Below, one piece after another: positions 1 to 8,662 of a stretch of DNA of 64,000 bases. A model generated the notes under the pieces. The model was not told the origin of the DNA. It saw only the letters and a list, made by a program, of their open reading frames with translations, and ran no database searches. Location of the stretch: positions 186,001 to 250,000 of the forward strand of contig CAXTNT010000003.1 of NCBI GenBank assembly GCA_964245825.1. The letters are read 5' to 3'. Both the position numbers and the translations under genes were made by a program. Positions within the stretch are counted from its first letter, which is position 1; the number at the start of each line of letters is the position of its first letter. The DNA comes from CAJCIY01 sp964245825. Lineage in GTDB: Bacteria > Actinomycetota > Actinomycetes > Mycobacteriales > CAJCIY01.

Positions 1-33
1 AGACCGACAGCGGCCTAGGCGGACCTGGCTGGC

Positions 34-60
34 TTTACATGTTATGGCGATACCTGTAAA
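34..60. promoter_or_regulatory. Inverted repeat upstream of the first gene
   Basis: TTTACA at 34-39 and TGTAAA at 55-60 form perfect 6-bp arms around a 15-bp spacer, ending 37 bp before the start at 98. This is an AT-rich patch in otherwise GC-rich sequence, so an operator or promoter element is plausible. No cognate regulator can be named. Confidence 0.35.
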
Positions 61-97
61 CAGGGGCCACTGATCGAGCTAGCGCTGGAGGCCCCGC

Positions 98-1084
98 ATG
101 AGCACCGTCTTCGTCACGGGCGGGACTGGTCTCACCGGCGCCAACGTCTGCGAACAACTCATCGCGCGAGGCGACAGCGTGCGGGCTCTCGTCCGGAATC
201 CGGACGAGGCGGCGGCACTCGGAGCAATCGGAGTCGAGCTCGTCCAGGGCGACATCGCCAACGCGGACGACGTCGCCCGCGCCGCCAAGAGCTGCGAGGC
301 GGCCATCCACTGCGCGGCCCTGCTCGGCGGCGCGAGCCAGGACCTCGAGGACTTCCGCGCCGTCAACGTCGTCGGCACCACCAACGTGCTCGATGCCGCC
401 CAGGCACTCGACATGCGTCGCGTCGTCGCGCTCAGCACCGGGACGTTCCTCGACCTGAGCTATGACGGTCCCTATGAGGAGGCCCCAGTTCTCGACGCTC
501 CGCCCGACGACCCGTACACCGTCACGAAGCTGGCAGCGTTCCGCGACGTGCACGCCCGGGCCGCCGCCGGGCAGGACGTGCTGACCTGCCACCCGGGCGC
601 GATCTTCGGGCCCGGTCTGGTAGCCGCGCGGGCGCTGCATCGCACGAGTTTCAACCGCGTCCTACTTTCCGCGTTGCGGGGCCGGCTCACCCGCTTCCTG
701 TCGTTCCCGGTCACCTGGGTCGCCGGGACCGACGTGGCATCGGGTTCGATCGCCGCGCTCGACCACGGTGTGGCGGGCGGGCGCTACCGGCTGGTCGGCC
801 GTCAGGAAGACACCCTCAGCACGGCAGCCGGCTGCAACCGAGCCTGCGAGATCGCCGGCGTCGACCACCGCGTGGAGGACCTCGACTACCGCTCGGACCC
901 GGCGGCGCTCACCGCCGAGTTCGGCCCGACCTTGATGGCGATCGCCGCGGCTAGAGCTGCCGAGGCACCGACTCCGCGGTCGGACGTGAATCCGACGAGC
1001 GAGCAGCTCGGCTATCACCCGATGAGCTTCGACGACGGGCTCCGCCTCCTGATTCCCTGGCTGCGCGAGCTCGGCCGAATTTGA
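98..1084 (+). CDS. NAD-dependent epimerase/dehydratase (extended SDR)
   Basis: A 328-residue extended short-chain dehydrogenase/reductase, acting in the cytosol on an unknown hydroxyl or keto substrate with NAD(P). The N-terminal Rossmann motif TGGTGLTG (residues 7-14) starts directly at the N terminus, and the catalytic pair is Y140/K144 in YTVTK with a serine near 113. The ATG start has a GGAGG SD 6 bp upstream. Length and architecture match the dihydroflavonol-reductase/3-beta-hydroxysteroid-dehydrogenase-like group, but the substrate is not predictable. It lies 19 bp before a second SDR on the same strand, so the two are probably co-transcribed. Confidence 0.88.
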   Translation: MSTVFVTGGTGLTGANVCEQLIARGDSVRALVRNPDEAAALGAIGVELVQGDIANADDVARAAKSCEAAIHCAALLGGASQDLEDFRAVNVVGTTNVLDAAQALDMRRVVALSTGTFLDLSYDGPYEEAPVLDAPPDDPYTVTKLAAFRDVHARAAAGQDVLTCHPGAIFGPGLVAARALHRTSFNRVLLSALRGRLTRFLSFPVTWVAGTDVASGSIAALDHGVAGGRYRLVGRQEDTLSTAAGCNRACEIAGVDHRVEDLDYRSDPAALTAEFGPTLMAIAAARAAEAPTPRSDVNPTSEQLGYHPMSFDDGLRLLIPWLRELGRI

Positions 1085-1103
1085 GCCGGATCGAGAATCG
1101 GGC

Positions 1104-1913
1104 ATGAGCATCGATCCGGCCGACATCCTGCTGACCGGCCGCGTCGCGGTCGTGACGGGTGCGGGAACAGGCATCGGCCGAGGAATCGCCGCCGGCCTCG
1201 CGGCCTTTGGAGCATCGGTGTCGATCTGGGAGCAGAACCCGGAATCGTGCGCGGCGGCGGCAGCCGACATCGGCGCGCTGGGGATCGTCACGGACGTGCG
1301 CGACAGCGGCGCGGTGGACGCCGCTCTGGCCGAGACGACCAGCCAGCTCGGGCCCGTCACGATTCTGATCAACAACGCCGGCGGCGTGTTCGCCTCCCCG
1401 CTGCTCGAGAGCCGCGAGAACGGCTGGGACGCGCTCTACCGGGCCAACCTGCGACACGTCCTGTTGTGCACCCAGCGCGTCGCCCGCGGCATGGTCGAGG
1501 CCGGTCTGCCCGGCAGTGTCACGAGCGTGACCTCGATCGAGGGCGTACGGGCTGCACCGGGCTACGCGGCGTACTCGGCCGCCAAGGCGGGAGTGATCAA
1601 CTATACGAAGACGGCTGCACTCGAGCTCGCCCCGCACGGCATCCGGGTAAACGCCCTCGCCCCGGACATCACCCTGACCGACGGTATTCGCGCGGTTGCG
1701 CCGCCGGGGTCCGAACAGCGCTTCGGATTCACCGTGCCGCTCGGTCGAGCGGGTCACGTCGACGAGATGGCCGGCGCGGCGGTGTTCCTCGCCTCAGATC
1801 TCGCCAGTTACATCACCGGGCAGACCATCCACGTCGACGGGGGGACCGAGGCGGCAGGTGGCTGGTACCACCACCCGGCGTCCGGCGGCTACGTCCTCGG
1901 TCCGAGCACGTAG
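1104..1913 (+). CDS. SDR family oxidoreductase
   Basis: A 269-residue classical SDR. TGAGTGIG (residues 18-25) binds the nucleotide, NNAGG (90-94) follows, and the catalytic set is N115, S144, Y157 and K161 (YSAAK). The C-terminal ITGQTIHVDGG motif is typical of 3-oxoacyl-ACP-reductase-like SDRs, and about 20 further Gly/Tyr-rich residues follow it. It probably interconverts a secondary alcohol and ketone of a catabolic intermediate. It follows the extended SDR by 19 bp and ends 2 bp before the end of the convergent sulfotransferase. Confidence 0.88.
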   Translation: MSIDPADILLTGRVAVVTGAGTGIGRGIAAGLAAFGASVSIWEQNPESCAAAAADIGALGIVTDVRDSGAVDAALAETTSQLGPVTILINNAGGVFASPLLESRENGWDALYRANLRHVLLCTQRVARGMVEAGLPGSVTSVTSIEGVRAAPGYAAYSAAKAGVINYTKTAALELAPHGIRVNALAPDITLTDGIRAVAPPGSEQRFGFTVPLGRAGHVDEMAGAAVFLASDLASYITGQTIHVDGGTEAAGGWYHHPASGGYVLGPST

Positions 1914-1915
1914 CC

Positions 1916-3061
1916 CTACTGCCGGTCTGCGGGAGTGAAACGGTCGCCGTAGAAGGCGAAGCGTCGCTGTAGCTCGTCGAGATCGAGTCCATATGCGGCG
2001 GGGTCATAGCGGCGGCCTCCCGCGCGGTTGCCGGAGTTCTCCGCCCACCAGTCCGCCATGAGCCCCGCCGTCGCCGGCCGCAGCGTCTCGCCCAGACTGC
2101 CGTACAACGTCCGGACTGCGCCGACGGGGTCGCTCTGCATGGCTGCGAACTGGATGTCGTGGAACCGCGCCTCCTGGCCGTCGTCGCGGAACGCGAGCAG
2201 CCTGCGCAGGCTGTCCTCCCACTGGTCGGCCATCAACCCGCCCACGTATAGCGGATCCGGCTTGGTGGTCAGCGGACTCGAGAGCGCCGACATCAACGCG
2301 CACACCGACGGCAGGACCTTGGTGATGTCGCGGTGCGTCATGATGAACTCGGCATCGGGGTAGACCGCGTTCAGCTCGGCGATGTGCTGCATGTGGGCCG
2401 GCGTCCGGAGGCGCCAGCTGGTCGGGGGGCAGTGCCACTGCAGGAGCTGTAACACGCGACGGTGGTAGCGATAGGTCGACGTGAAGTCGGTGGCGGCCAG
2501 GTACTCGCTGTAGGACGGAATCCTCGCCAACGCCTCGAACATCTGGCTGCGGAAATCCAGGGCCATGAGCAGAAGACATTCCTGGGGACCGGTCGCCGAC
2601 GAAGGGATCATGTCCACGAAGTCGGGGAACATCTGATTGACCACGGCAATCTCCGTGGCAGCCCCCTCGATGCGGGGATCGGCGTGTGCCGTGGCGAACT
2701 CTGGGGGTGGCACCGGCTTTCCGGCCTCCCACGTACGTAACGAGCGGTGTTCGTCATCGAGCGCGAGCAGATGGCTCAGCGCGGTGGAACCGGTCCGCGG
2801 GAGCCCGAGACCGAACACCGGGCGCTCGATGACCTGGTCGGCGATCTCGGGATGTTCGGAGAAGCACTGCTCGACCTCGAGCCGGGCGACCAGGTGCTCC
2901 GTGAGGCGGTAGGCGATGACCGCGTCACCGAGCTCGCTCAGGTCGGCCTCGGCGTTCAACGACTCCACCAGGACCTCGAGGGGCTCGCGCCACCCGTCCG
3001 GACCGAAGTCGGAATACCCGACGCGTTCGGTCGCCTGTTCGGCGAGCTGCTCGACGAGCAT
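1916..3061 (-). CDS. Sulfotransferase family protein
   Basis: A 381-residue PAPS-dependent sulfotransferase-like protein. PRTGST (residues 88-93) is the 5'-phosphosulfate loop, and HRDITKVLPS later in the chain resembles the 3'-phosphate-binding segment. The family is common in actinobacteria beside lipid-degradation genes, where the acceptors are mostly unknown. I chose ATG at 3061 over a 20-codon longer reading because GGAGG lies 5 bp upstream and the family N terminus begins here. It is the last gene of the minus-strand run that starts near 14374, separated by 147 bp from the SDR before it. Confidence 0.8.
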   Translation of the reverse strand: MLVEQLAEQATERVGYSDFGPDGWREPLEVLVESLNAEADLSELGDAVIAYRLTEHLVARLEVEQCFSEHPEIADQVIERPVFGLGLPRTGSTALSHLLALDDEHRSLRTWEAGKPVPPPEFATAHADPRIEGAATEIAVVNQMFPDFVDMIPSSATGPQECLLLMALDFRSQMFEALARIPSYSEYLAATDFTSTYRYHRRVLQLLQWHCPPTSWRLRTPAHMQHIAELNAVYPDAEFIMTHRDITKVLPSVCALMSALSSPLTTKPDPLYVGGLMADQWEDSLRRLLAFRDDGQEARFHDIQFAAMQSDPVGAVRTLYGSLGETLRPATAGLMADWWAENSGNRAGGRRYDPAAYGLDLDELQRRFAFYGDRFTPADRQ

Positions 3062-3126
3062 GAAGACCTCCGGGTCGCGGCCGAGTGGAGCAGCAACCGG
3101 CGGCCGCAGTCGCCTGCCCATCCTTG

Positions 3127-3143
3127 GGTTCCGTACCGTAACC
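3127..3143. promoter_or_regulatory. Near-palindrome upstream of the sulfotransferase gene
   Basis: GGTTCCGTACCGTAACC is a 17-bp near-perfect inverted repeat (GGTTnCG / CGnAACC). It sits 66 bp upstream of the sulfotransferase start, in the 147-bp gap after the preceding SDR. It could mark an internal operator or promoter. No regulator is identifiable. Confidence 0.3.
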
Positions 3144-3208
3144 GACCTCTGGACGCGGGCAACGGCTACCAGTGCGGGGCGGGCTGGCGCAACCTGCGGC
3201 GCCGTCGA

Positions 3209-4012
3209 CTAGGTCGTCGCGGGGGCAACGCCGGCGCCGCGTTCGGCGAGGTAGTCCGCGGCGTCGGCCGCATCGGCGCTTCCCGCCGTACCGCAGGCGG
3301 CCAGCCGCACGACGTCCGTGACCAGCGACGGCGAGCGGCGCAATCCCTCGATCAGCGCAAGGACGGTGGTGGCGACGTCGGCTGGAGTGGACACGGCGCC
3401 GGGCAGCTGACCATTCGCGGCCCAGTGTTCGACGAGCGGCATCACGACGTCCGGTGACATCTCGCGGGAGATGTCGGTGCCGATGGTCGGGCCGACGATG
3501 AGGCGTACCAACCGTAGATCCGGATGCTCGGCGCGCCACGACGTCAGGATCTCGTCGAGGGCGGCCTTGCTGGCGCTGTAGGCCGCGAGTCCCTTGCGGG
3601 GATGGCCGACCCCGTCGCTGGAGGCGATCAGGACGACGGCACCGGGGGTCAGGTACGGCAGGGCTGCTGCCAGCACCAGGGAGGGGCCCGTCGCGTTGAC
3701 CGCCATGACTCGCGCCCACGTCTCGGCGCTCGTGTCCTCGACCAGCGACAGCGGCATCACCGCGCTGGAGATGAACAGGACGTCGATGCCGGTGAGCTCC
3801 TCGGCGATCGTCTCGACGACGGCGGGAATGGCCGAGGCGTCGCCGATGTCGAGAACGTGTGCGGAGCCGCGGATGTCGGCTGCGAGTCGCTCGAGCTCCT
3901 CACGGCGCCGGGCTGCAACGGCCACCCGGGCCCCGGCGGCCGCGGCAGCCGCCGCGACGGCACGCCCTATCCCGGACGAAGCACCGACGACGACGACGCG
4001 TTGTGCGCTCAC
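3209..4012 (-). CDS. SDR family oxidoreductase
   Basis: A 267-residue SDR with an N-terminal GASSGIG nucleotide-binding motif (residues 10-16), N106 and the catalytic YSASK (Y145/K149). The usual NNAG is replaced by ISSA near residue 81, an odd variant. The GTG start follows GGAGAG with 4 bp spacing. It is 48 bp downstream of the acyl-CoA ligase in the same run, so it probably reduces or oxidises a CoA-linked or released hydroxy intermediate. Specificity cannot be inferred. Confidence 0.85.
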   Translation of the reverse strand: MSAQRVVVVGASSGIGRAVAAAAAAAGARVAVAARRREELERLAADIRGSAHVLDIGDASAIPAVVETIAEELTGIDVLFISSAVMPLSLVEDTSAETWARVMAVNATGPSLVLAAALPYLTPGAVVLIASSDGVGHPRKGLAAYSASKAALDEILTSWRAEHPDLRLVRLIVGPTIGTDISREMSPDVVMPLVEHWAANGQLPGAVSTPADVATTVLALIEGLRRSPSLVTDVVRLAACGTAGSADAADAADYLAERGAGVAPATT

Positions 4013-4060
4013 GCTGCTCTCCGATCCTGTCCGTGCTGCTTTCCCGTGGGCGTGAGTCGA

Positions 4061-5566
4061 CTACGCCGAGGGCGCCCGACTACGGAGTAGTCGCTCCAGG
4101 GCATTTCGCCGCAGGATCTTGCCGGTGTCCGTGCGAGGAAGCTCGTCCCAGAAGACGATGTATCCGGGCGTCTTCGATGATCGCAGTCGCGTACGCACGT
4201 ACGCGCGAATGTCGTCGGCGGTCGCGCTGGCATCCGGAGCGAGTACGACGGCGGCCTCGATCACCTGTCCCCACTCCGTGTCCGGCACGCCGAGCACGAC
4301 GACGTCCGCCACCGCGGGGTGCGCGAACATCACCTCCTCGATCTCGGCGGGTGCGATGTTCTCGGCCCCCCGGATGATCGTGTCGTCGGCTCGTCCCGCG
4401 ATGAACAGGTAGCCGTCGGCGTCGAGGCGGCCCTCGTCGCGGGTGTCGAGGAAGCCGCGGTCATCCAGCCCGCCGGTCACCCCGACGTACCGAGCGGACA
4501 CCTGGTCGCCGCTGACGAAGATGCGACCCGTCTCTCCCGCCGGCAGGACCGTGCCGTCCTCCGCCCGGATCTCCAGGTTCACCGAGGGCAACGGCCGGCC
4601 CGCCGAGCCGAGCCGAGCCCGGACCGCAGGATCGTCGCTGGCGAGCGCGGACCGATGATCCTCCGGGCTCAGCACGGAGATGGTCGACGACGTCTCGGTG
4701 AGGCCGTAGGCGTTGACGAAGTCGACGTCGGGCCAGACGCGGAGGGCCTGCTCGATGACCTTCGTCGGCATCGGGGCTCCGCCGTAGGCGACGGTACGCA
4801 GCGAGGGGACGTCGTGGCCGTCGAAGCTGTCGAGGATCCGCGCCAACATGGTGGGCACGACCATCGCGTTGGTGATTCCCTCGGCCACCACGGTGTCGAG
4901 CCATTCCGCGGGCCCGAAATCCTGCAGGACGACGAGGCGCCGGCCCGCATAGAGATTTGTGAGGACGTTCATCACGGCGGCGATGTGGTACGGCGGAACG
5001 CTGATCAGGGCAGCCGCGTCGTCGTCTGCCGCCCCATATTCCACGGTCCCCAGGACGTAGGACATCAGGTTGTCGTGCTCCAGTACCACGGCCTTCGGCG
5101 TGGACGTGGTGCCGCTGGTGTAGATCAGCGCCGCCGGTCGTCCCTCCTCCGGGTCCGGCAGGGTCGCGGCAGCTGCGCCGCCGGCTGTCGACGCCAAGAA
5201 GTCGCCCGGGGTCCGCGAGGCGATGCCGCTGCGAGACAGCGCCGCCGCGGCCGAGCCCTCGTCCGCGATGCCGTACGCATCGCGGTGGTTGGCCAGCAGG
5301 CGGTCGAGTTGCTCGGAGCCCAGGCGGAAGTTGACCGGCACGAGCGGTACGCCGGCGAGCGCCGCCCCGAACAGCGCAACCGGAAACGCGGGTCCGTTGA
5401 CGGCCAGGTACAACACCGCATCGGCACCCGAGTCGGTGATCGCCCGCGCCGCGGTCAGCGCCCGGTCACGCAGGTCCGCGGCGGACAGGCCGCGACCCCG
5501 CGGGCCGACGACGATCCGGTCGCCGTGTCCGGACGCGGCCATGTCCAGCAGCAGTTGCAGGTGCAC
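4061..5566 (-). CDS. Acyl-CoA ligase (class I adenylate-forming)
   Basis: A 501-residue AMP-binding ligase that activates a carboxylic acid with ATP and CoA. Motifs in order: YTSGTTSTPK (149-158), YGLTE (287-291), the TRDEGRL and GRADD hinge region, and the catalytic lysine K483 in RTDTGK. All core residues are present, so it should be active. It is a GTG start, 7 bp after the stop of the 101-residue protein. The minus-strand neighbours (thiolase, P450, aldehyde dehydrogenase, MaoC hydratase) point to fatty-acid or side-chain activation. The acid itself is unknown. Confidence 0.88.
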   Translation of the reverse strand: MHLQLLLDMAASGHGDRIVVGPRGRGLSAADLRDRALTAARAITDSGADAVLYLAVNGPAFPVALFGAALAGVPLVPVNFRLGSEQLDRLLANHRDAYGIADEGSAAAALSRSGIASRTPGDFLASTAGGAAAATLPDPEEGRPAALIYTSGTTSTPKAVVLEHDNLMSYVLGTVEYGAADDDAAALISVPPYHIAAVMNVLTNLYAGRRLVVLQDFGPAEWLDTVVAEGITNAMVVPTMLARILDSFDGHDVPSLRTVAYGGAPMPTKVIEQALRVWPDVDFVNAYGLTETSSTISVLSPEDHRSALASDDPAVRARLGSAGRPLPSVNLEIRAEDGTVLPAGETGRIFVSGDQVSARYVGVTGGLDDRGFLDTRDEGRLDADGYLFIAGRADDTIIRGAENIAPAEIEEVMFAHPAVADVVVLGVPDTEWGQVIEAAVVLAPDASATADDIRAYVRTRLRSSKTPGYIVFWDELPRTDTGKILRRNALERLLRSRAPSA

Positions 5567-5573
5567 GAGACGC

Positions 5574-5879
5574 TCAGTCCGAAGCCGGGAGGGGCTTGGC
5601 GTCCTTCACCGTGAGCGGGACGCCGTCGGCCGCCAACGTGCCGGCACCGGACGCGGTGCAGAGCAGCTCCAGGCCCAGCGCCGGGTGGACGTAGCGCTTG
5701 CCCAGCTGCGTTCCCTCCTGCTGCGCCGCGTCTGCGTTGCCCGAGCCCGAGCCTGTCTTGGCGTCGAACATCTCAGCTCCCCCGCAGGTCACCACGACGG
5801 GATCCGCCGGTGCCCGGATCACCAGCACCTTCGTCGCGTCGACCGCGCTCGCGAGAGCCTGACCGCTGCTGAGAATCAC
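5574..5879 (-). CDS. Conserved-looking 101-residue protein of unknown function
   Basis: A small protein beginning at GTG 5879, with AAGGAG 5 bp upstream fixing this start over a longer upstream reading. It has two cysteine-containing strands (VTCGG near residue 36 and LLCTAS near residue 74), an Ala/Gly/Gln-rich middle, and ends in PLPASD. There is no signal peptide, membrane segment or recognised enzymatic motif. Tight packing (19 bp after the thiolase, 7 bp before the ligase) argues for a real gene. I recall similar small proteins beside acyl-CoA ligase genes in mycobacteria but cannot give a function. Confidence 0.6.
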   Translation of the reverse strand: MILSSGQALASAVDATKVLVIRAPADPVVVTCGGAEMFDAKTGSGSGNADAAQQEGTQLGKRYVHPALGLELLCTASGAGTLAADGVPLTVKDAKPLPASD

Positions 5880-5898
5880 TGCTGCTCCTTCGATGTCG

Positions 5899-7359
5899 TC
5901 ACCAGTGGGCCTCGTTCCGCTTGCCGTCGGTCGTGACGGACACGCGCTGGCCGACGAGCTCTCGGCTCGTGGCATCGGCCATGAGCGCGGCGTCGTGGAC
6001 GCGGGCGAGGGCTCGGCCATCGGGTGTGTCCAGCACCAGCAGGCCCTGCTCCGGCTCGTTGCCGCGGCCGTAGGCCACCGTGTAGGCGACCACCGTAGCG
6101 TCGCCGGCCCACTCGGTCAGCAGCGGCCGGCGCGGCTGTGCGGCATCGACCTCGTCCTGCAGACCGGCGGCTGGGGGGGTGAGCGCGGCGGGGCGCTGCG
6201 AGGTCCAGACCGCGGCCACGTGCTTGGCCAGATGCATCCCCACCCCCGTCACCAGAGCCGTCCCCGGGGAGCTGCGGAGCCGGTCAGCGGTGCTTGCCAG
6301 CGCATGCAGCAGGTAGGCGCTGGCCGGGCCGCCGGCGTAGGGCAGGCCGCCGGTGACCGTGAGCCCGCGAGGGTCGTGCAGGTCGAGCCCGAGTGCGTCG
6401 CAGCTCAGCCGCACCGAGGACGGGAAACACGAGTACAGGTCGAACACGTCGACGTCGTCGACACCGAGCCGCGCCGAGCGCAGCGCGTGCCGCCCGGTGA
6501 CCGCCATGGCGGCCGAGGCGGACATGTCGGCGCGCGCCGCGATGCTCGCCGGGTCCTCGGCGTACGCCCAGCCGGCGAGGTGGATCCGCCGGCTCTCCGG
6601 GACACCCAGCTCGTCGGCCTTCTCCACCGTCGCGAGCAGCAGCGCCGCGGACATGTCGACGTCCATGACCGCGACTTCGTTCTTGGTGTACGGCCACCCG
6701 ACGTAGCGGTTGCGCGGGCCGGGCGTGCCGACGGTGGCCGGATCGAGCGCCGTGGGCCGCCAGGCGTGCGGGTTCTCCGCGGCCACCCGGCTCATCGCGG
6801 CCATCACCTCGGCCGCCTCGCGCGCGTCGTCGCCCAGACTGGCCCGGAGGCGGGCGCGGCGGGCCGTGTCCCACAGCGGGAAGGTCTCCCAGGCCTGCAG
6901 CACCTGGTGGTTCAGTTCGCTCGCGTGCGGCGGCTCCCAGGGGAACGGCGCGGACTGACGATGACTCCACGGCAGCCGCTCACCGGCCGCCTTCGCCGCC
7001 CGTGTCGTCGCCAGTGCCTCCGCCCCCACCACCAGGGCGAGCTCCAGCTCGCCGCGGAGCATCGCCTGGGCGGTGTCGTTCACGAGCACCTGCGGAGTCG
7101 TGCCGCCGATCCCCGAGTAGAGCCGGTGCCTGGGTGCAGCGCCGAGAGCCTCGGCGAGGCGGCCGACCGGGTCGTCGTACGGCCAGGTCTGACAGAAGAC
7201 GACCTGCAACGAGTCGATCTGCCGCAGCGCATCGGGCCGGCCGGCGTCGGTGGCGGCCTCGCGGGCGCGGTCGACCCAACTGGTCAGCGGTTCGGGAGCC
7301 GGGGCCTCCCGCACGGTGTGCTGCGCCGCGCCGATGATGCACAGCTCGCGCGCGCTCAC
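5899..7359 (-). CDS. Thiolase-like acyltransferase with TLP1-type C-terminal domain
   Basis: A 486-residue thiolase-superfamily protein. The N-terminal half has the fold's signature around residues 8-130, and the C-terminal half has DLYSCFPSSV and TGGLPYAGGP. The last ~75 residues (around VAYTVAYGRG) resemble the additional C-terminal domain of mycobacterial thiolase-like protein 1. The usual Cys-Ala-Ser nucleophile of degradative thiolases is not apparent, so a retro-Claisen or retro-aldol role is possible. The GTG start overlaps the stop of a 15-codon micro-ORF (GTGA) that itself overlaps the P450 stop. Confidence 0.78.
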   Translation of the reverse strand: MSARELCIIGAAQHTVREAPAPEPLTSWVDRAREAATDAGRPDALRQIDSLQVVFCQTWPYDDPVGRLAEALGAAPRHRLYSGIGGTTPQVLVNDTAQAMLRGELELALVVGAEALATTRAAKAAGERLPWSHRQSAPFPWEPPHASELNHQVLQAWETFPLWDTARRARLRASLGDDAREAAEVMAAMSRVAAENPHAWRPTALDPATVGTPGPRNRYVGWPYTKNEVAVMDVDMSAALLLATVEKADELGVPESRRIHLAGWAYAEDPASIAARADMSASAAMAVTGRHALRSARLGVDDVDVFDLYSCFPSSVRLSCDALGLDLHDPRGLTVTGGLPYAGGPASAYLLHALASTADRLRSSPGTALVTGVGMHLAKHVAAVWTSQRPAALTPPAAGLQDEVDAAQPRRPLLTEWAGDATVVAYTVAYGRGNEPEQGLLVLDTPDGRALARVHDAALMADATSRELVGQRVSVTTDGKRNEAHW

Positions 7360-7403
7360 AGGACGTTGCCGTCGGCGGTGGCGAGAGGGTCCAGAGCCGT
7401 CAT
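7356..7403 (-). CDS. Coupled 15-codon micro-ORF between P450 and thiolase
   Basis: MTALDPLATADGNVL, ATG to TGA. Its ATG overlaps the P450 stop (ATGA) and its TGA overlaps the thiolase GTG (GTGA). It may be a leader that re-docks ribosomes between the two genes, or a vestige of a longer gene. Coding is not proven, but the double overlap is unlikely to be trivial because the region 31990-32103 shows the same arrangement. Confidence 0.3.
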   Translation of the reverse strand: MTALDPLATADGNVL

Positions 7404-8662
7404 CGCACCGCGCCCGCGCTGCACGGCAACCGCTTGATGCCGTGGAAGAACGACGACCGGAGCCGGTCGGGCTCCCCCACCACCGTCAGCTCCGGCAACC
7501 GCGGGTAGAGCTCCTCGAGCATCACCTGCAGCTCCAGGCGGGACAGCTGGGCACCCAGGCAGAAGTGCGTACCACCACCGCCGAAGGCGGCGTGCCCCGC
7601 GTCCTCGCGGCCGATGTCGAACGCCGCCGCGTCCTCGAACACCGCCTCGTCCCGATTCGCCGACAGGTAATGGATCAGCACCCAGTCACCGGCCGACAGC
7701 TGCTGCCCGCCGAACTCGACGTCGCGGGTGACCGTGCGCCGGAAGTGCAGCACCGGGGTGGCCCACCGCAGCAGTTCCTCTGTCGCCGGCCGGATCAGCT
7801 CGGGCGTGGTGGCCAGCCGGGCCCGCTGCTCGGGATGGCGGGAGAGCTCCAGGATGCCGTGCGACAGCGTGTTCCGGGTCGTCTCGTTGCCCGCGATCGC
7901 CAGCAGCAGGAAGAACTCCGAGAGCTGGTTGCCATCGAGATGCTCGCCGTCGACCTGGGCCGCCAAGAGCGCCGACAGGATGTCGTCGGCCGGCCCTGCC
8001 GCCCGGAGACGGGCCACCAGCTCGGCGCAGTAGGCGAGCATCTCGCCGACGGCCCTGCCCAGGGACCGCGGGTCCGGCGCGTAGTCGGGGTCCTCGATCC
8101 CGAGGCTGCCGATCGCGTTGCTCCACCGGAAGACGTCGAGCCGATCCTCCTGCGGAACGCCGATCACCTCGGCGATCACCTGCAGCGACAGCTCCGCGGA
8201 GATGTTCGGGACGGCGTCGAACTCGCCCTTGGCTATCACCTTGTCGACGATGTCCCGTGCCGCTGTCCGGATGAAGGGTTCCAGCCGCTGCACGTTGCGC
8301 ACCGTGAAGCCCTGGTTGATCAGCCGCCGGAAGTGCGTGTGCCGAGGCGGGTCGAGGTTGGGCAACATCGCCGAGTTCGGACCCATCTCGGTCTCGATGA
8401 GGGTGTTGCCGTGGGTGCTGCTGAAGGTCTCGGTGTCGCGGCTGACGGCGAGGACGTCGGCGTGCCGGGTCACCAACCAGGCACGCGGCTTTCCCGCGAT
8501 CTGCATCGGATGTACCGGAGACTCGGCGCGCAGCCTGGCCAGGGCGTCGTACGGAGCCCCGGTCAGGAAGGTGTCCGGGTCCAGCACTGCTGCCGCGTCA
8601 CGGTCGGCGCCGGATTCGATGCCCTGCACCTCGATCGCGTACAACGGCTTGGGCGTGACCAT
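7400..8662 (-). CDS. Cytochrome P450 (CYP124/125/142-like)
   Basis: A 420-residue soluble bacterial P450. The I-helix has AGNETT, the K-helix ExxR is in EELLR, and the haem loop is FGGGGTHFCLG with C368 as thiolate ligand. The GNETTRNTLSHG segment and the C-terminal SSFFHGIKRLP resemble mycobacterial CYP124, CYP125 and CYP142, which hydroxylate the terminal methyl of steroid side chains or branched lipids. ATG 8662 overlaps the TGA of the preceding 66-residue ORF. A terminal hydroxylation followed by the neighbouring aldehyde dehydrogenase and ligase is the natural pathway reading. Confidence 0.88.
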   Translation of the reverse strand: MVTPKPLYAIEVQGIESGADRDAAAVLDPDTFLTGAPYDALARLRAESPVHPMQIAGKPRAWLVTRHADVLAVSRDTETFSSTHGNTLIETEMGPNSAMLPNLDPPRHTHFRRLINQGFTVRNVQRLEPFIRTAARDIVDKVIAKGEFDAVPNISAELSLQVIAEVIGVPQEDRLDVFRWSNAIGSLGIEDPDYAPDPRSLGRAVGEMLAYCAELVARLRAAGPADDILSALLAAQVDGEHLDGNQLSEFFLLLAIAGNETTRNTLSHGILELSRHPEQRARLATTPELIRPATEELLRWATPVLHFRRTVTRDVEFGGQQLSAGDWVLIHYLSANRDEAVFEDAAAFDIGREDAGHAAFGGGGTHFCLGAQLSRLELQVMLEELYPRLPELTVVGEPDRLRSSFFHGIKRLPCSAGAVR

